Positions 60,461 through 64,000 of a stretch of 64,000 nucleotides of DNA are shown here, piece after piece. How positions within the stretch are numbered: the first letter of the stretch is position 1; each line of letters begins with the position of its first letter. The notes beneath the pieces were generated by a model. That model did no database searches, was not told the origin of the DNA, and saw nothing but the letters and a program-made list of their open reading frames with translations. Origin of the DNA: Azospirillum fermentarium (GTDB taxonomy: Bacteria > Pseudomonadota > Alphaproteobacteria > Azospirillales > Azospirillaceae); contig NZ_JAOQNH010000001.1 in assembly GCF_025961205.1 (NCBI RefSeq), forward strand, positions 1,884,001 through 1,948,000. Direction: 5' to 3'. The position numbers were made by a program, and so were the translations under genes.

Positions 60461-60590
60461 GGCTTGTGTCCGCCTTACTCCGCAATGAGGCTGCTGCTGT
60501 TAGCACGTTACGCCGTAGCGGACAATCGGGGGGCGTGCCGTTATCCTCGCACCCGCACACGATATGAGACGGCGAGAAAGGAAGAGGCAC

Positions 60591-61673
60591 ATGCAGACGG
60601 TCATCGGCCTGATGAGCGGTACATCCATGGACGGTATCGATGCGGCTCTTCTGCGCACCGACGGGCGCAACCGGGTGGAACCGGGGGCGTTCCTGACCAT
60701 TCCCTACGACGACGGGTTCCGCGCCCGCCTGCGGTCGTGCCTGGGCGGGGTGGGGGATGTGCCGGACGTGGAGCGCGCCCTGACCGATCTGCATGCCCAG
60801 GCCGTGGCCCGGCTGCTGGCGCTGGCGGGGCTGGAGCCGGGGGCGGTGGACCTCATCGGCTTTCACGGCCACACCATCCTGCACGCTCCCGACGACCGCC
60901 GCACCTGGCAGATCGGCGACGGGGCGCGTCTGGCCCGGCTGACCGGCATTCCCGTGGTTCATGATTTCCGTTCCGCCGACGTGGGCGCGGGGGGGCAGGG
61001 GGCGCCGCTGGTCCCCCTCTATCACCGTGCGCTGGTACAGGCGGCGGGGCTGGACACGCCGGTGGCGGTGCTGAACATCGGCGGCGTCGCCAACGTCACC
61101 TGGGTCGGGCCGGGCACGGGAGAGGAGGCCGCGGTGGTGGCCTGCGACACCGGCCCCGGCAACGCCCTGATCGACGATTGGGTGCTGGCCCGCACCGGCC
61201 AGCGGTTCGACCGCGATGGCACCCTGGCCCGCACGGGGGCGGTGCACGCGGTGGAGCTGACCGCGCTGCTGGATCATCCCTATTTCAGCCGCCCGGCGCC
61301 CAAGGCGCTGGACCGCGACGCCTTCGACCCCGCCCCGGTGGCCGGGATGTCCGATGCCGACGGGGCGGCGACGCTGACCGCCTTCACCGCCTTTGCCGTG
61401 GAACAGGTGATCCCCCACCTGCCGGCCCAGCCCGGCCGCTGGATCGTCACCGGCGGCGGGCGGCTGAACACCACGCTGATGGCGATGCTGGGCGACCGGC
61501 TGCGCGCGCCCGTGGTGCCCACCGAGGAGGTGGGGTGGAACGGCGACGCGATGGAGGCGCAGGCCTTTGCCTATCTGGCGGTGCGCAGCCGGCTCGGCCT
61601 GCCTTTGAGCCTGCCCGGAACCACGGGCGTGCCGGAGCCGCTGACCGGGGGACGGTACAGCACACCCGCCTGA
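60591..61673 (+). CDS. anmK: Anhydro-N-acetylmuramic acid kinase
   Basis: 360 residues. GGAAGAGG lies upstream of the ATG at 60591. The N-terminal MSGTSMDGIDAAL and the central GPGNALIDDW plus VTGGGRLNTTLMAML motifs define AnmK. It phosphorylates and opens anhydroMurNAc recovered from peptidoglycan, giving MurNAc-6-P for recycling. Divergence from tyrS is the same arrangement as in many alphaproteobacteria. Confidence 0.96.
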   Translation: MQTVIGLMSGTSMDGIDAALLRTDGRNRVEPGAFLTIPYDDGFRARLRSCLGGVGDVPDVERALTDLHAQAVARLLALAGLEPGAVDLIGFHGHTILHAPDDRRTWQIGDGARLARLTGIPVVHDFRSADVGAGGQGAPLVPLYHRALVQAAGLDTPVAVLNIGGVANVTWVGPGTGEEAAVVACDTGPGNALIDDWVLARTGQRFDRDGTLARTGAVHAVELTALLDHPYFSRPAPKALDRDAFDPAPVAGMSDADGAATLTAFTAFAVEQVIPHLPAQPGRWIVTGGGRLNTTLMAMLGDRLRAPVVPTEEVGWNGDAMEAQAFAYLAVRSRLGLPLSLPGTTGVPEPLTGGRYSTPA

Positions 61674-61697
61674 TTTTCAGCGGCTCAACGGATGATA

Positions 61698-61745
61698 ATA
61701 TTAATTCTCGGACAAGTAATATAATTATATTAAAGATTTGGCTTG
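61698..61745. promoter_or_regulatory. AT-rich promoter region before carbonic-anhydrase-like gene
   Basis: A 48-base stretch composed almost entirely of A and T, rare in this GC-rich genome, lies 60-110 bases before the start at 61807. It contains several TATAAT-like hexamers. It may be an UP-element/promoter or an acquired segment. Confidence 0.4.
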
Positions 61746-61806
61746 CAATTTGGAATCAAGAAACCGACTCTCTCCCTGGGGCAACTCCTAAGAGGTGGAG
61801 TCAGGG

Positions 61807-62376
61807 ATGCATAATCATACGAATGGATGCTGCGACGCCGCGTCTCATGTCTTGACCGGGCTGCGGGGGCCGCTGGGGCGGCGCCGTTTCCTGACGCTGG
61901 CGGCTCTGGGCGGCGGTGCGGCGCTGCTCAGCGCCACGCCGTTGCGTCACGCGGCGGCCGCCGGCAACGTGGAAGCGATGGTGCTGTCGTGCATGGATTA
62001 CCGCTTGGTGGACGATACCGCCCGCTACATGGACCAGCGGGGCATGACCAACAACTATGACCACGTGATCCTGGCCGGGGCCAGCCTGGGGGCGACGACC
62101 GACAAGGCGCCGGCGTGGCAGGCGGCGTTCTGGGATCACGTGGACGTGGCGAAGAAGCTGCACCACATCCAGAAGGTGATCATCATCGACCACCGCGACT
62201 GCGGCGCCTACCGCGTGTTCCTGGGCCTGGACCTGAAGGACGATCCCGTCCGCGAGAAGGAGGTCCACACCGCACAGCTTCAGAAGCTGGCGGCCCTGGT
62301 GAAGGAAAAGCACCCGGATCTGGGGGTGGAAACCCTGCTGATGGCTCTGGACGGTTCGGTCGAGGCGTGCGCGTAA
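61807..62376 (+). CDS. Tat-exported beta-carbonic-anhydrase-like protein
   Basis: 189 residues. A twin-arginine signal (GRRRFLTLAALGGGAALL, 24-41) is followed by a beta-class carbonic-anhydrase core: zinc ligands C62 (with D64 and R66 as the catalytic dyad in SCMDYR), H129 and C132 (DHRDCGAY). The protein is short for the class and probably retains only the core. Export as a folded zinc enzyme by the Tat pathway fits the signal. The start at 61807 follows an AGGAG-like GGTGGAG. It could interconvert CO2 and bicarbonate in the periplasm, though activity is unproven. Confidence 0.78.
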   Translation: MHNHTNGCCDAASHVLTGLRGPLGRRRFLTLAALGGGAALLSATPLRHAAAAGNVEAMVLSCMDYRLVDDTARYMDQRGMTNNYDHVILAGASLGATTDKAPAWQAAFWDHVDVAKKLHHIQKVIIIDHRDCGAYRVFLGLDLKDDPVREKEVHTAQLQKLAALVKEKHPDLGVETLLMALDGSVEACA

Positions 62377-62458
62377 GCGTGCCGTCACGCTTCAGGACTG
62401 TGGGCACCGCCGCCCCATCCCCGGCCGGGGATGGGGCGGCTGCCGTTCCGGCAGGCGG

Positions 62459-62959
62459 TCAGCTTGCCAGCCGCCACGTCCCGTCCGCCTGCTGGCAGGC
62501 GGTGCCGGTGGCGGCTTCCGCCTTGCCGCCCACGTAAACGGTGTGGCGGTATTCGCGGCAGGTCTGGCCGCCGGCCCCCTGATAGGTGTTGGTGGGCTGG
62601 ATGGTGCCGCGGTTGCCCGATTGCGGGTTGTTCCAGGTGATGGTCTGGTTGCGGGACAGGGCCTGTTCCTCCGCCGTCGCGGCGCGGTTCTGGTCGTCGC
62701 CGGACAGGGATTGGGCGATGGCCCGCCCGGCCAGCGCGCCCAGCACGGTGCCGATGCCGATGGTCGCCACCTTGCCGGCCCCGCCGCCGAAGCGCGACCC
62801 GATCAAGGCACCGCCCAGCGCGCCGCCGATGGTGCCCACGGTTTCCGATGTGGTCCATTGCCCGCTGCCGCCGCTTCCGCCGCTCTGGCAGGCGCCGAGC
62901 GCCAGGGCCGCCGCCACGCAGACGGCCATGGCCCGTGCCCGTGTGTGCAATCTGGTCAT
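62459..62959 (-). CDS. 17-kDa surface antigen-like lipoprotein (glycine zipper)
   Basis: 166 residues from 62959. A lipoprotein signal ends LALGAC (lipidation Cys at about 24), followed by a glycine-zipper membrane region (TVGTIGGALGGALIGSRFGG, then GAGKVATIGIGTVLGALAGR) and a C-terminal domain with C..Y.HTV.VGGK. This is the RT0821/Lpp0805 surface-protein layout (relatives of the Rickettsia 17-kDa antigen). It is probably in the outer membrane; function unknown. Confidence 0.88.
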   Translation of the reverse strand: MTRLHTRARAMAVCVAAALALGACQSGGSGGSGQWTTSETVGTIGGALGGALIGSRFGGGAGKVATIGIGTVLGALAGRAIAQSLSGDDQNRAATAEEQALSRNQTITWNNPQSGNRGTIQPTNTYQGAGGQTCREYRHTVYVGGKAEAATGTACQQADGTWRLAS

Positions 62960-63113
62960 GTGTCGTTTCCTCGGCTGAGAACGGTTTCGGAAATAACCCG
63001 TTGGAGCCGCCAAGGTTCCGCTGAGAGGTACGAAAAAAGAAAAAGGGAATGATGGCGGCCCCCGTGCTGTTGACGGAAAGGAGATCCCTTCAACAGCTTA
63101 TGGGAGGTTCGAC

Positions 63114-63293
63114 ATGTCCCGTGTGCGTCTTCTGGCGGCGGTGTCCGCCCTGCTGATGATGACCGCGTGCTCCACCGGCGGTGTGGTCGGCGGTGCCGCC
63201 GGTGCCGCGGGCGGCTATGCCGTGGACGGCAAGCGCGGGGCGGTGATCGGCGGGCTGGGCGGCGCGGCGCTGGGCACGCTGATCGACCGCTGA
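63114..63293 (+). CDS. Small glycine-zipper lipoprotein
   Basis: 59 residues. The signal peptide (MSRVRLLAAVSALLMMTAC) ends in a lipobox-like MTAC with Cys19 as the predicted lipidated residue. The mature part is a glycine-zipper (GGVVGGAAGAAGGYAVDGKR, then GAVIGGLGGAALGTL). TGGGAGG lies shortly before the ATG. It is probably an osmotically inducible OsmB-like or small surface lipoprotein. Confidence 0.75.
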   Translation: MSRVRLLAAVSALLMMTACSTGGVVGGAAGAAGGYAVDGKRGAVIGGLGGAALGTLIDR

Positions 63294-63341
63294 CCCTTCG
63301 CCGTCTTCGCCGGCTGACCCTTCGCCGTCTCCGCCGTTCCT

Positions 63342-64000
63342 TCAGGCCCGCGTGTTGCCGAACACGGTCAGGGCGTCGTGCAGGTCGGGCAGCACCCGTT
63401 CGACCGCCGCCTCGCCTTCGCGGATGCAATCGTCGGCACGGTCGAATTCGACCAGCCCGATGTGCCCCAGCCGCGGGGTGATGTGGACGTCCGGCGGCTC
63501 GCCCGCCAGACGGGAGCGGGTGATGCGGTCGGTGATGATGCCCAGCGACGACACCATCACCCCGAACACGCTGGGGCCGTCGTACTCGCGGCGGAACAGC
63601 CGGCGGGTCAGGGCGCCGATGCCCGATGGCTTGGGCGCGGCCTCCTCCGGGATTCCCTCCTCGATCAGCTTCAGCAGGTCGAAACCGGCGGCGGTGGGCA
63701 CGGCGGCACCGGGACGGCGGGCCTTGCCCAGGATGTCGGCGGACAGGTTGACGGCAATCACCATCTGCGCCCCCAGCGCCCGGCAGCACGACACCGGCAC
63801 CGGGTTGACCAAAGCCCCGTCCACCAGCCACCGCCCGTCCACCTGCATGGGCGGGAACACGCCGGGCAGGGAGAACGAGGCGCGGGTGGCGTCCACCAGC
63901 GGCCCCTTTTGCAGCCACACCTCGTGCCCCGTCACCAGATCGGTGGCGGTGGCGAGGAAGGGGCGGGGCAGATCCTCGATCCGCACGTCGCCCAGATGCT
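63342..64000 (-). CDS. Patatin-like phospholipase, C-terminal part
   Basis: The frame continues off the right edge; the last 219 residues are visible. RASFSLPGVFPPMQVDGRWL followed by VDGALVNPVPVSCCRALGA (with the catalytic-dyad Asp in DGA) are typical of bacterial patatin/RssA-type proteins. The Ser GxSxG nucleophile would lie upstream, outside the window. It hydrolyses membrane lipids or lysophospholipids. Confidence 0.88.
   Translation of the reverse strand, partial: HLGDVRIEDLPRPFLATATDLVTGHEVWLQKGPLVDATRASFSLPGVFPPMQVDGRWLVDGALVNPVPVSCCRALGAQMVIAVNLSADILGKARRPGAAVPTAAGFDLLKLIEEGIPEEAAPKPSGIGALTRRLFRREYDGPSVFGVMVSSLGIITDRITRSRLAGEPPDVHITPRLGHIGLVEFDRADDCIREGEAAVERVLPDLHDALTVFGNTRA

Overview
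The window is chromosomal DNA of a high-GC (roughly two-thirds GC by eye) alphaproteobacterium, most likely of the Rhodospirillales/Azospirillaceae type. This placement is inferred from gene content (ELM1-family protein, DmdC-like acyl-CoA dehydrogenase next to an SUV3-like helicase, SlyX, GlnE, CHASE2 cyclase linked to a two-partner secretion pair), not from any database search.

Layout. 1-7.1 kb: a leftward operon of a secreted FecR-like protein, a CHASE2 cyclase, a TpsB outer-membrane transporter and a large TpsA exoprotein that runs off the left edge. 7.3-15.3 kb: housekeeping and envelope genes (trxB, ELM1, Lrp-type regulator, PepSY/response regulator/histidine kinase operon, GT4 glycosyltransferase, alpha/beta hydrolase, DUF2061 protein). 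15.4 kb: tRNA-Ser(GGA). 15.47-39.79 kb: two integrative elements in tandem, bounded by three copies of the tRNA 3' end. 39.8-64 kb: normal chromosome resumes (tadA, lytic transglycosylase, acyl-CoA dehydrogenase, SUV3-like helicase, slyX, M3 peptidase, bcp-glnE, YhdP-like protein, TerB, chemoreceptor, tyrS, anmK, Tat-exported carbonic-anhydrase-like protein, small lipoproteins, partial patatin).

Element A (about 15467-21370, 5.9 kb) looks like an integrated mobilizable plasmid: a large tyrosine integrase beside the tRNA, an AT-rich gene with a DpnII/MboI-like nuclease domain, a MobV-type relaxase, a RepA-like helicase, 17-bp tandem repeats and a perfect 30-bp inverted repeat.

Element B (about 21371-39789, 18.4 kb, or 15.8 kb without its insertion sequence) has an integrase, excisionase/AlpA-like and Cro/CI-like regulators, a primase-helicase pair and a head-only phage module: small and large terminase, HNH, head-tail proteins, fused prohead protease-capsid, portal. 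No tail, baseplate or lysis gene is seen. This is the architecture expected of a capsid-forming phage satellite (cf-PICI-like), and is the main discovery candidate. It appears damaged: an IS66-family element with an 8-bp target duplication splits the integrase between its catalytic boxes, and the head-tail connector gene is frameshifted at one arm of a perfect 35-bp inverted repeat.

Element B also carries a tRNA terminator hairpin just inside its left end. It matches the host terminator at the right end in architecture but differs by paired, compensatory changes. The simplest history is that B integrated first and supplied the tRNA with a replacement 3' end and terminator, after which A inserted at the same site and separated the tRNA from both terminators.
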